This document shows positions 1-7,090 of a stretch of 19,772 bases of DNA, in pieces. Origin of the DNA: SKVL01 sp046542915 (lineage in GTDB: Bacteria; Patescibacteriota; Minisyncoccia; Phycocordibacterales; CSBR16-193); assembly GCA_046542915.1 (NCBI GenBank), contig JBKHAI010000013.1:1-19772 (forward strand). The letters are read 5' to 3'. The notes beneath the pieces are model-generated. The model saw only the letters and a list, made by a program, of their open reading frames with translations, had not been told where the DNA came from and searched no databases. The translations under genes were made by a program, and so were the position numbers. How positions within the stretch are numbered: position 1 is the first letter of the stretch; every line of letters starts with the position of its first letter.

Positions 1-5
1 CCCCC

Positions 6-32
6 TTGCAAAAACTTGCTTTTTCCTATATT
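6..32 (+). promoter_or_regulatory. weak candidate promoter upstream of rpsL
   Basis: TTGCAA at 6-11 is followed after 15 nt by TATATT at 27-32. The spacing is short and an alternative -10 (TATTTT, 29-34, 17-nt spacing) overlaps it. A promoter just outside the window is equally possible, so this is a low-confidence call. Confidence 0.25.
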
Positions 33-48
33 TTGTACTAACCTGTTT

Positions 49-92
49 CCTATCGTGAAAGAATAGGTTTTACGTTACAGATTCAGTGGATC
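49..92 (+). promoter_or_regulatory. structured 5' leader of rpsL with motif shared with rpsS leader
   Basis: A small hairpin CCTAT (49-53)/ATAGG (63-67) is followed by TACGTTACAGAT (71-82) and a hairpin GATTC-AGT-GGATC (80-92). The same 12-mer, preceded by a hairpin and followed by AGTG and ATC, occurs in the rpsS leader at 8095-8119. This suggests a common translational or transcriptional control element, perhaps a ribosomal-protein binding site. The repeat is seen directly; the function is inference. Confidence 0.5.
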
Positions 93-131
93 AAATAATA
101 AGTAATTAAATAAATGAAAAATTAAATTTTT

Positions 132-536
132 ATGGCAACCATAAACCAATTAGTAAGAAAAGGAAGGGAAAAAGTTCGGAAAAAACCGAAGGCGGTAGCG
201 TTGGGACGTGGTTTTAATACTCGCAAAAACAAACCAACCTACTATCCCTCGCCGTTCAAAAGAGGGGTCTGTGTCAAGGTTACCACTAAAAATCCTAAGA
301 AACCTAACTCTGCTATCCGAAAGGTCGCCCGTGTCAGATTAACTAACGGTATGGAGGTGACCGCTTATGTTCCCGGAATCGGACATAACTTGCAGGAACA
401 CTCGGTAGTTATGGTCAGAGGCGGACGAGTGAAGGATATTGGTCTGCGTTATACTATAGTTAGAGGCAAATACGATGCCACCGGAGTTGAAGGTCGGAAA
501 CAAAGTAGAAGTCGTTACGGTACTAAAAAGAGTTAA
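132..536 (+). CDS. rpsL: 30S ribosomal protein uS12
   Basis: uS12 of 134 aa, a decoding-centre protein of the small subunit. The signature KPNSA lies at residues 57-61 and GHNLQEHSV at 84-92. The N-terminal region carries the longer insertion typical of Firmicutes-type S12 (residues about 21-42) rather than the short proteobacterial form. The usual KDLPGVRY loop next to the decoding site reads KDIGLRY (101-107), so one residue and the conserved proline are missing. It is the first gene of a str-type operon, 3 nt before rpsG. The ATG at 132 has no Shine-Dalgarno sequence, only an AT-rich leader. Identity is certain. Confidence 0.98.
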   Translation: MATINQLVRKGREKVRKKPKAVALGRGFNTRKNKPTYYPSPFKRGVCVKVTTKNPKKPNSAIRKVARVRLTNGMEVTAYVPGIGHNLQEHSVVMVRGGRVKDIGLRYTIVRGKYDATGVEGRKQSRSRYGTKKS

Positions 537-539
537 TAT

Positions 540-1010
540 ATGAGAAGACCAGTCAAAAAAAGGCCTCAAGTTGAACCGGAATATCGTTACCAGTCTCAAA
601 AACTGGCCAAGTTCATAAATTATATTATGCTTGACGGTAAAAAACATACCGCTCGCCGAGTTGTTTATATGGCTCTTGAGGACATAAAGAAAGAAGCCGG
701 GGTTGAAGATCCTATGGAAGTTTTTTATGCCGCCCTTCATAATGCCAGTCCGGTTATGGAAGTACGTTCCAGAAGAGTCGGAGGTGCCAGTTATCAGGTT
801 CCGCGCGAGGTTCGCCCGGAAAGAAGGCAAACTCTGGCTATGAAATGGATCATTGCCGCCGCCAGATCCAGAAAAGGATCGCCGATGTATAAAAATCTTT
901 CTTCGGAATTGATACAGGCCAGCAATAACGAAGGCGAAGCGGTCACTAAGAAGGAGAATACCCACAAAATGGCAGAAGCAAACAAGGCCTTTGCTCATTT
1001 TGCTTGGTAA
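540..1010 (+). CDS. rpsG: 30S ribosomal protein uS7
   Basis: uS7 of 156 aa, the usual family length. It nucleates assembly of the 16S rRNA 3' major domain and lies near the E site. The N-terminus (MRRPVKKR) and the central segments VGGASYQVPREVRPERR and ALKWI-like AMKWII match the family. It sits directly after rpsL with a 3-nt gap and no Shine-Dalgarno sequence (TTAATATATG). In other bacteria S7 is the autogenous repressor of the str operon; nothing in the rpsL-rpsG junction here is long enough to hold such a site, so any control would have to act at the rpsL leader or downstream. Confidence 0.98.
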   Translation: MRRPVKKRPQVEPEYRYQSQKLAKFINYIMLDGKKHTARRVVYMALEDIKKEAGVEDPMEVFYAALHNASPVMEVRSRRVGGASYQVPREVRPERRQTLAMKWIIAAARSRKGSPMYKNLSSELIQASNNEGEAVTKKENTHKMAEANKAFAHFAW

Positions 1011-1014
1011 ATTT

Positions 1015-1033
1015 AACGGGATCTTTTCCCGTT
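1015..1033 (+). terminator. hairpin between rpsG and fusA (attenuator or partial terminator)
   Basis: Perfect 7-bp stem AACGGGA (1015-1021)/TCCCGTT (1027-1033) with a TCTTT loop, followed by a T-rich but interrupted stretch. It starts 5 nt after the rpsG stop codon. The imperfect U-tract suggests partial rather than full termination, or a processing or stability element. Confidence 0.45.
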
Positions 1034-1066
1034 CTTATATTTAATTTTTATTATTAACTAAATAGT

Positions 1067-3223
1067 ATGGCAAGGGATTTTCCATTAGAAAGAGTAAGAA
1101 ATTTTGGTATAATAGCGCATATTGACGCCGGTAAGACCACTACCACGGAAAGAGTGCTGTTTTATACCGGAATTTCGCATAAAATAGGTGAGACCCACGA
1201 AGGTGAGGCCATAATGGACTGGATGGCTCAGGAAAAAGAAAGGGGTATAACCATAACTTCCGCCGCGACAACCGCCTTTTGGTCCCCTAGTTGGGTAGAG
1301 GATAGGAAGGATAAAGAGAAACAGTTTCGTTTTAATATCATCGATACTCCCGGTCACGTTGATTTTACCGTGGAAGTAGAACGTTCAATGAAGGTCTTGG
1401 ACGGAGGTGTTGTCGTTTTTGATGGAGTGGCCGGAGTTGAACCGCAATCGGAGACCGTTTGGAAACAGGCCGACAAATACAAGGTGCCGAGGATCTGTTT
1501 TGTTAATAAGATGGACAGAACCGGTGCCAGTTTTGAGTATTCTTTTAAAACCATCACTGACAGATTAAATCCCAATGCTGTCAGAGGTCAAATACCAATA
1601 GGAGAAGGAGAAGACCATAAAGGGGTTATAGATCTTTTAACCAGGCAGGCTTATTATTTTGAAGGAAAAATGGGTGAGGATCTAAGGCCTTCCGAGATAC
1701 CCGCTGAATACAAAGAAAGAGTTGAAGAACTTCGGAATGAACTTTTGGAAAAGGTGGTGGAAAACGATGAAGAGCTAATGGAAAAGTTTTTGGAAAACAA
1801 GGAGGACTTGTCCGTTGAAGAGGTCAAAAAGGTTTTGAGGAAAGCCGTTTTAAATAACGATATAATACTGGTCCTTTGCGGGTCGGCGCTTAAGAACATC
1901 GGCGTCCAGATACTGCTTGACGCTGTTATAGATTATCTTCCATCACCGATCGATGTTCCGCCCGTGACCGGATTTCACCCCAAGACCGGCGAGGAGGTTA
2001 CCAGGAAAGCCGCTGATGACGAACCGTTTGCCGCTTTGGCTTTTAAACTGCAGACCGATCCTTACGTAGGTCAGTTAACCTATTTCAGGGTCTATTCGGG
2101 AAAACTTAAGGCCGGCTCTTATGTATATAACGTTTCCAAAGGGGTAAAAGAAAGAGTCGGAAGGGTTGTTCGTATGCACTCTAACCACCGAGAGGAGGTT
2201 GAGGAGGTTTACGCCGGTGAGATAGCTGCCGCTGTGGGATTGAAACAGACCATAACGTCCGATACTTTGTGCGACGAAAATAACTTAATAGAGCTTGAAA
2301 AGATAGAGTTTCCGGAACCGGTTGTTTCTATGAGAATAGAGCCCAAGACCAAAGCCGATCAAGAGAAAATGGGTATTGCTCTAAGCCGTCTTTCGGCCGA
2401 GGATCCCACTTTTAAGGTCACCAGTTCCGATGACACCGGAGAAACGGTCATCTGGGGAATGGGAGAGTTACATCTGGATATTATCGTGGACAGGATGAAA
2501 CGTGAATTTTCCGTGGAAGCGGCAATAGGAAGACCGCAAGTGGCTTATAAAGAGACCATAACCGGCTCGGCCGAGGCGGAAAATAAATACATCAAGCAAA
2601 CTGGAGGTCGTGGTCAGTACGGTCATGTTAAGATATTTATCAAACCTCTTGAAAAACAAGATGAAGATGCCAAAGTGCCGAAGAACGTCAGCAGAAGAGA
2701 CGGATTTGAGTTCATAAATTCCATTAAAGGTGGAGTAATTCCGCAAGAATTTATTCCGGCAGTGGAAAAAGGTGTTTATGAAGCGATGGGAAGGGGGGTT
2801 TTAGCCGGCTATCCGATGACCGATGTTTCTTGTGAGCTTTTGGACGGTACTTTCCACGAAGTGGACTCTTCCGAGATCGCCTACCACATAGCCGCATCGC
2901 AGGCCTTTAAAGAAGCGGCTTCTAAGGCGAAACCGGTTTTACTTGAGCCGGTGATGAGAGTTGAGGTGGTGACACCGACCGAGTTCATGGGTGATGTTAA
3001 CAGTGACTTGAGTTCAAAGAGAGGGCAGATAGAAAAGATGGAAGAAAGAGGTCATACCGATACGGTCATACACTCCTTTGTGCCGCTTTCTGAGATGTTC
3101 GGCTACATAACTCAACTTCGTTCTATGACAGCGGGCAGAGCGAACTTTACTATGGAATTTGATCATTACGCTATCGTACCTCGCAACGTGGCTGACGAAG
3201 TTATTTCTTCTAGGGGTAAATAG
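1067..3223 (+). CDS. fusA: translation elongation factor G
   Basis: EF-G of 718 aa, the GTPase that drives tRNA-mRNA translocation and, with RRF, ribosome recycling. G1 AHIDAGKT is at residues 17-24, the switch I RGITI at about 59-63, G3 DTPGH at 93-97 and G4 NKMD at 147-150. Domains II to V follow at normal spacing, with GGRGQYGHV (domain IV start) and a terminal FDHYAIVP segment. The length is slightly above the 690-700 aa average because of an insert before the G3 motif (FWSPSWVEDRKDKEK) and acidic helices around residues 220-260. It lies 56 nt after rpsG behind a hairpin. The start has no Shine-Dalgarno sequence. Confidence 0.98.
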   Translation: MARDFPLERVRNFGIIAHIDAGKTTTTERVLFYTGISHKIGETHEGEAIMDWMAQEKERGITITSAATTAFWSPSWVEDRKDKEKQFRFNIIDTPGHVDFTVEVERSMKVLDGGVVVFDGVAGVEPQSETVWKQADKYKVPRICFVNKMDRTGASFEYSFKTITDRLNPNAVRGQIPIGEGEDHKGVIDLLTRQAYYFEGKMGEDLRPSEIPAEYKERVEELRNELLEKVVENDEELMEKFLENKEDLSVEEVKKVLRKAVLNNDIILVLCGSALKNIGVQILLDAVIDYLPSPIDVPPVTGFHPKTGEEVTRKAADDEPFAALAFKLQTDPYVGQLTYFRVYSGKLKAGSYVYNVSKGVKERVGRVVRMHSNHREEVEEVYAGEIAAAVGLKQTITSDTLCDENNLIELEKIEFPEPVVSMRIEPKTKADQEKMGIALSRLSAEDPTFKVTSSDDTGETVIWGMGELHLDIIVDRMKREFSVEAAIGRPQVAYKETITGSAEAENKYIKQTGGRGQYGHVKIFIKPLEKQDEDAKVPKNVSRRDGFEFINSIKGGVIPQEFIPAVEKGVYEAMGRGVLAGYPMTDVSCELLDGTFHEVDSSEIAYHIAASQAFKEAASKAKPVLLEPVMRVEVVTPTEFMGDVNSDLSSKRGQIEKMEERGHTDTVIHSFVPLSEMFGYITQLRSMTAGRANFTMEFDHYAIVPRNVADEVISSRGK

Positions 3224-3402
3224 TTATTGTTAGTCGGAGTGATCTTTATTCCATTGTCTTGATCGGGTTTGTGTCCGTGGATAAAATGTGGAGTATCTGT
3301 GAAAAGTAAATCAGGATCACCAAATTAAAAGGCTATAAAATAACCTTTATTTTAGGCGATTTTGTCTGATGTAATGTCCTTAATAGAAAAATATCCGCTT
3401 TG
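3224..3402 (+). other. fusA-tuf intergenic spacer, upstream half
   Basis: There is no credible gene. The only terminator-like element is a weak 5-bp stem AAAGG (3328-3332)/CCTTT (3344-3348) followed by ATTTTAGG, so fusA may read through into tuf. Some TGTGGA-like words (3277-3300) resemble degenerate DnaA boxes but are not convincing. Confidence 0.5.
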
Positions 3403-3432
3403 TTGACATTTTATTGTTTCTTCTGCTAGTAT
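3403..3432 (+). promoter_or_regulatory. tuf promoter
   Basis: TTGACA (3403-3408), an 18-nt spacer and TAGTAT (3427-3432), with an extended TGC just before the -10. Predicted transcription start is near 3439. This is one of the best promoter matches in the window and gives tuf-rpsJ their own transcript. Confidence 0.75.
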
Positions 3433-3438
3433 TCTAGC

Positions 3439-3621
3439 ACGACGGTGAATTTGACGCCGTCGAAATGTTTTGCTTTATTTATTTTGCAAACGATCCAGAG
3501 AGTAAATTATTTTCTTGGTTTATTAATTACAAACCGTAAACTTTGGAAAGTGAAGGCCGTCGTTGTTCAAAACCAAAAAAGCTTTAATTAATTATTAATA
3601 ATTTAAAAATAATATAAAAAT
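3439..3621 (+). promoter_or_regulatory. long structured 5' leader of tuf
   Basis: The roughly 180-nt untranslated leader holds a 6-bp hairpin CGACGG (3440-3445)/CCGTCG (3457-3462), then TTTGC (3469-3473)/GCAAA (3486-3490) and GGTTT (3517-3521)/AAACC (3531-3535). A second copy, CCGTCGT (3557-3563), can pair with ACGACGG (3439-3445), excluding the first hairpin. The last 40 nt before the ATG are almost pure A and T. This arrangement is compatible with feedback control of EF-Tu; function is inferred. Confidence 0.45.
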
Positions 3622-4815
3622 ATGGTAGAGTTTGATCGTACAAAACCACATGTTAACATCGGAACCATTGGTCACGTGGACCATGGTAAGACCACTTTAA
3701 CCGCGGCTATACTTAAGACGCTGCAGGCTTCGGGACAAACAGTGAAATTAAAGGATGTTAATCAAATTGATGCGGCGCCGGAGGAGAAAGAGCGTGGTAT
3801 TACTATTGCTCTTTCCCACAACGAGTATGAAACTGAGAATAGGCACTATGCTCACGTTGATGCTCCCGGTCATGCTGATTATATAAAGAACATGATCACC
3901 GGAGCCGCTCAGATGGACGGTGCTGTCTTGGTGGTTGCCGCCAGTGACGGCGTTATGCCACAAACCAGAGAGCACATTCTTCTGGCTCGTCAGGTTGGGG
4001 TGCCTCACATAATAGTTTTTCTGAACAAATGTGATATGGTTTCAGATGATGAATTGGTTGACTTGGTTGAAGAAGAAGTAAGAGAGCTACTTACCCAGTA
4101 TGGATATGATGGAGATAATGCTCCGGTTATAAGAGGCTCCGCTTTGAAGGCCTTGGAAGCCGAGAGTGTTGATGATCAGTGGGCTAAAAAGGTATTGGAG
4201 CTTACTGAAGCTATGGATCAAAGTATCCCTGAGCCGGAACGAGACACTGATAAGCCGTTCCTTATGCCGATAGAGGACATCTTCTCGATCGAAGGAAGAG
4301 GTACCGTTGTTACCGGCCGAATTGAGAGAGGAGTTATAAAAGTTGGTCAAGAAGTTGATATCGTTGGTATAAAAGAAAAAGTTGAGCGTACCGCGGTTAC
4401 CGGTATCGAGATGTTCAACAAATCGCTTTCCGAAGGTATGGCGGGAGACAATGCCGGTATCTTACTTAGAGGTAAAAAGAAAGACGAAGTTCACAGAGGT
4501 CAAGTTCTGGCCGCTCCCGGGTCTGTTACGGCTCATAAGGAGTTTGAAGCTGAAGTTTACGTGCTTAGTAAAGAAGAAGGCGGAAGACATACTCCCTTCT
4601 TTACCGGATATAAGCCCCAGTTTTATATCCGCACCACTGATGTGACCGGTAAGGTGGATCTTCCTGATGATGTTGAAATGGTTATGCCCGGAGACACCGT
4701 GACCTTCAAAGTACAACTTACTGATCCGGTTGCCTTGGAAGATCAACAAAGGTTCGCGGTTCGGGAAGGAGGAAAGACCGTTGGAGCGGGAGTAGTAACA
4801 AAGATCGTATCTTAA
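3622..4815 (+). CDS. tuf: translation elongation factor Tu
   Basis: EF-Tu of 397 aa, the GTPase that delivers aminoacyl-tRNA to the ribosome. G1 GHVDHGKT is at residues 17-24, RGITI at 58-62, G3 DAPGH at 80-84 with the catalytic His84, and G4 NKCD at 135-138. Domains II and III are complete to the end (VGAGVVTKI). The usual Cys in the DCPGH motif is Ala here. tuf has its own strong promoter and a long leader, and is followed after 5 nt by rpsJ, so the two are cotranscribed. The start is preceded by AT-only sequence with no Shine-Dalgarno motif. Confidence 0.98.
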   Translation: MVEFDRTKPHVNIGTIGHVDHGKTTLTAAILKTLQASGQTVKLKDVNQIDAAPEEKERGITIALSHNEYETENRHYAHVDAPGHADYIKNMITGAAQMDGAVLVVAASDGVMPQTREHILLARQVGVPHIIVFLNKCDMVSDDELVDLVEEEVRELLTQYGYDGDNAPVIRGSALKALEAESVDDQWAKKVLELTEAMDQSIPEPERDTDKPFLMPIEDIFSIEGRGTVVTGRIERGVIKVGQEVDIVGIKEKVERTAVTGIEMFNKSLSEGMAGDNAGILLRGKKKDEVHRGQVLAAPGSVTAHKEFEAEVYVLSKEEGGRHTPFFTGYKPQFYIRTTDVTGKVDLPDDVEMVMPGDTVTFKVQLTDPVALEDQQRFAVREGGKTVGAGVVTKIVS

Positions 4816-4820
4816 GAATA

Positions 4821-5213
4821 ATGGCTGAAAGTAAAGAAAAAAATAACCTGTCTAAAGGTAAAGGAAAGGCCGCCGGAAAAACGGCGGCCGGTTCCACCGC
4901 AGAGGCGATCCCCCGACTTAGGATCAGAGTGAGAGCCTATGAGTACCGAGTTCTTGATATATCGGTTCAACAGATACTGGATACGGCTTTGCGTTTTGAC
5001 GTTGAAGTTAAAGGGCCGGTACCTTTACCGACAGAGATAAAGAAGTATTCGGTTAACAGATCCTCTTTTGTTTACAGTAAATCCAAAGAGCAGTTTGAGA
5101 TCAGGGTTCACAAGCGCTTGATCGATATCATAAATCCGACTCAGAAGGTGATGGAATCGCTTACAAATATGAACCTGCCTTCCGGCGTTAGTATTGAGGT
5201 TAAGACCATTTAG
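4821..5213 (+). CDS. rpsJ: 30S ribosomal protein uS10
   Basis: uS10 of 130 aa, a protein of the 30S head; in other bacteria it also works as NusE in antitermination complexes. The core starts at about residue 32 (RLRIRVRAYEYRVLD) and contains GPVPLPTEIKKYSV and the family signature EQFEIRVHKRLIDI. The first 30 residues are a Lys/Gly/Ala-rich tail absent from the typical 102-105 aa protein. It lies 5 nt downstream of tuf and is separated from rplC by a 184-nt gap with a promoter, so it belongs to the tuf transcript rather than heading the S10 operon. Confidence 0.97.
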   Translation: MAESKEKNNLSKGKGKAAGKTAAGSTAEAIPRLRIRVRAYEYRVLDISVQQILDTALRFDVEVKGPVPLPTEIKKYSVNRSSFVYSKSKEQFEIRVHKRLIDIINPTQKVMESLTNMNLPSGVSIEVKTI

Positions 5214-5247
5214 ATCGACTTCCTTTAAATTGATGAACATTAAGCTT

Positions 5248-5275
5248 TGTTCGTCTGTATCCGGGTGTTCGTCTG
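5248..5275 (+). repeat. 10-bp direct repeat upstream of the rplC promoter
   Basis: TGTTCGTCTG occurs at 5248-5257 and again at 5266-5275, an 18-bp period. It lies about 35-60 nt upstream of the rplC -35 box, a position where tandem protein-binding sites can act. Chance cannot be excluded. Confidence 0.5.
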
Positions 5276-5307
5276 CGTGTTAGCGGGTTTATTGAAAAAA
5301 CATGCTA

Positions 5308-5351
5308 TTGACTAAGGGGCTCTAAACTGGTAAGCTCTTACGCGTTATAAT
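5308..5351 (+). promoter_or_regulatory. rplC promoter region (two overlapping candidates)
   Basis: TTGACT (5308-5313), a 17-nt spacer and TAAGCT (5331-5336) form one candidate. A perfect TATAAT (5346-5351) without a good -35 forms a second, 15 nt downstream. Either would start the rplC-rplD-rplW-rplB transcript. Confidence 0.55.
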
Positions 5352-5358
5352 ATATGTT

Positions 5359-5379
5359 ATATGGTCTTTTTGACCATAT
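5359..5379 (+). promoter_or_regulatory. leader hairpin before rplC
   Basis: Perfect 8-bp stem ATATGGTC (5359-5366)/GACCATAT (5372-5379) with a TTTTT loop, ending 18 nt before the rplC start codon. It is positioned to affect ribosome loading. There is no U-tract after it, so it is not a terminator. Confidence 0.5.
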
Positions 5380-5397
5380 TAGCGAAACAAATAATTC

Positions 5398-6021
5398 ATG
5401 AAGTTTCTTTTGGGAGAAAAGCAGAATATGTCACAACTTTTCCGTGAAGACGGGAACGTTGTCCCGGTGACGGCGGTAAAGGCTTATCCTTCAACGGTAG
5501 TATTTGTGCGTACCGTTGAAAGAGATGGTTATAAAGCTCTACAACTTGGAGCCGGAAACCGAAAGGAGAATAAAACTCCCAAGCCGGAAAAAGGACATTT
5601 TGGCGAGTATGGACCTTTTCGTGTTTTGCAAGAATTCAAGCTTTCCGAAGAGAAAGATCACGAGGCACTGGAAAAAGGCACTGTATTGGATATCACTCAG
5701 TTCAGTGCGGGTGACAAGTTGACAGTTTCCGCCATTTCCAAAGGAAAAGGTTTTCAAGGGGTTGTGAAAAGGCATAATTTTGCCGGTGGTCCCCGCACTC
5801 ACGGACAGAAACATTCCGAGAGAGAACCCGGTTCTATTGGTGCCACAGGACCTCAGAGGGTCTTAAAAGGGACAAAAATGGCCGGCAGAATGGGCGGAAG
5901 AAGAACAACTTTAAAAAATGCTGAAGTGGTGGAAGTCTTGCCGGAAAAAGGGATCATTTTTATAAAAGGAGCAATACCCGGTAGACCCGGAACCGTGGTT
6001 TCAATAAAAGGTATTAAATAA
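5398..6021 (+). CDS. rplC: 50S ribosomal protein uL3
   Basis: uL3 of 207 aa, an early-assembly protein whose loop reaches the peptidyl transferase centre. The N-terminus MKFLLGEKQNMSQLF matches the family's MK-ILG-K-MTQ-F and fixes the ATG at 5398 as start. The central loop SKGKGFQGVVKRHNF, GGPRTHGQKHSEREPGSIG and KGTKMAGRMGG is typical. The tip segment usually read GQNQTPG is GATGPQ here, so the glutamine methylated by PrmB in E. coli is not obviously present. It is the first gene of a four-gene unit; rplD follows after 1 nt. Confidence 0.97.
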   Translation: MKFLLGEKQNMSQLFREDGNVVPVTAVKAYPSTVVFVRTVERDGYKALQLGAGNRKENKTPKPEKGHFGEYGPFRVLQEFKLSEEKDHEALEKGTVLDITQFSAGDKLTVSAISKGKGFQGVVKRHNFAGGPRTHGQKHSEREPGSIGATGPQRVLKGTKMAGRMGGRRTTLKNAEVVEVLPEKGIIFIKGAIPGRPGTVVSIKGIK

Positions 6022-6022
6022 T

Positions 6023-6685
6023 ATGAAGGCAGATGTTTATAATCAAGAAGGTAAAAAAGTCAGTACGGTAGATCTGCCGGAGAGTTTGTTTGCCAGAAAA
6101 TGGAATGCTGACCTTGTTCATCAAGTGGTTGTTTCCATGGAGTCAAATGCTCGCAGAGGAACCGCTTCGGTTAAAGGTAGGCGTGAGGTCAGTGGAGGCG
6201 GCCGGAAACCTTGGCGTCAAAAGGGTACTGGTCGTGCCAGACATGGCTCGCGACGGTCGCCGATCTGGGTTGGTGGTGGAGTTGCTCACGGGCCCACTAA
6301 CGAAAAGGACTACACTAAGAAAATAAACAAGAAAATGCGAGCCAGGGCTTTGGCCAGCGTGCTTTCCGAGAAATACAGGAACAATCAGGTTTTGTTTTTA
6401 GACAGTTTGTCATTTGAAGAGCCGAAGACCAAAGAGGCCAAGAAAATACTATCTTCTCTTAGCTCTATAGAAGGTTTTGAAAAACTTTCCGAGAAAAAGA
6501 AAAATGCCGCGATCCTTTCTTTGAGATCCCAAAAGGAGAACGTTAAGAAGAGTTTTCAAAATTTTGCCAGTATTGAAATAAGAGAAAGCCGTGCCTTAAA
6601 TCCGTCCAGTATTCTCTCTTCCACTTACTTGATAATAGAGGACCCTGAAAACTCCCTGTCTGACCTGGAGAGTCGATTAAACTAG
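6023..6685 (+). CDS. rplD: 50S ribosomal protein uL4
   Basis: uL4 of 220 aa, lining the peptide exit tunnel. The extended loop carries the signature GRREVSGGGRKPWRQKGTGRARHGSRRSPIWVGGGVAHGP, matching the family motif around KPW-QKGTGRAR. The N-terminal YNQEGKKVSTVDLPESLF is typical. The C-terminal globular part is less conserved and ends in a short acidic tail. In E. coli L4 represses the S10 operon; no E. coli-like S10 leader is recognisable here. It follows rplC by 1 nt and precedes rplW by a few nt. Confidence 0.97.
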   Translation: MKADVYNQEGKKVSTVDLPESLFARKWNADLVHQVVVSMESNARRGTASVKGRREVSGGGRKPWRQKGTGRARHGSRRSPIWVGGGVAHGPTNEKDYTKKINKKMRARALASVLSEKYRNNQVLFLDSLSFEEPKTKEAKKILSSLSSIEGFEKLSEKKKNAAILSLRSQKENVKKSFQNFASIEIRESRALNPSSILSSTYLIIEDPENSLSDLESRLN

Positions 6686-6696
6686 AAATGATCATT

Positions 6697-7089
6697 ATGG
6701 CTATTTTTAAACAAAAAAAAGAAGATCTAAAAAACAAAACGGAAAAAAGCTCTTCCGGAGTAAAGAAGACCGGTGATACCGTGGAGTTAATAAAAAAAGA
6801 GTTAAAGCGATTTAAGACCGATGAGGTCCTTCGGGCTCCCCGAATAACAGAGAAAGCGGCTATACAGAATCAGTATAACGTCTATGTTTTTGAAGTTTTG
6901 CCTAGTGCTACAAAACGTGATATAGATTTTGCCGTCCGTTCCATATATAATGTCCGTCCCAAGAAGATCCGAACCGCTATTATTCCCCGCCAAGCCGTCA
7001 ACAGGAGAAAGGGTGGCCGAGGTTTCACTTCAAAAGGCAAAAAAGCTTATGTTTATCTGCATAAGGATGATAGTATTTCTTTAATATAG
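6697..7089 (+). CDS. rplW: 50S ribosomal protein uL23
   Basis: uL23, near the tunnel exit where SRP and trigger factor dock. The conserved core begins at about residue 42 (LRAPRITEKAAI) and continues with NVYVFEVLPSATKRDI and VRPKKIRTAIIP. The first 40 residues are a Lys-rich extension not usual in the roughly 95-100 aa family. The start is uncertain: an in-frame ATG at 6688 would add three residues (MII). The ATG at 6697 is preferred because its upstream GATCATT resembles many other starts in this locus. It sits between rplD and rplB in the normal order. Confidence 0.95.
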   Translation: MAIFKQKKEDLKNKTEKSSSGVKKTGDTVELIKKELKRFKTDEVLRAPRITEKAAIQNQYNVYVFEVLPSATKRDIDFAVRSIYNVRPKKIRTAIIPRQAVNRRKGGRGFTSKGKKAYVYLHKDDSISLI

Positions 7090-7090
7090 T

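Noticed and set aside
339..998. 219-codon open frame on the minus strand across rpsL and rpsG
   Set aside because: It is fully antisense to two certain ribosomal protein genes and its translation has no recognisable domain. The openness follows from the codon usage of the sense strand.
3275..3310. DnaA box-like words (CGTGGATAA, TGTGGAGTA) between fusA and tuf, suggesting an origin
   Set aside because: Each deviates from TTATCCACA, there is no dnaA or dnaN nearby and no clear AT-rich unwinding element next to them.
4382..4645. 87-codon plus-strand frame inside tuf
   Set aside because: It is an out-of-frame shadow of EF-Tu with no own start context or homology features.
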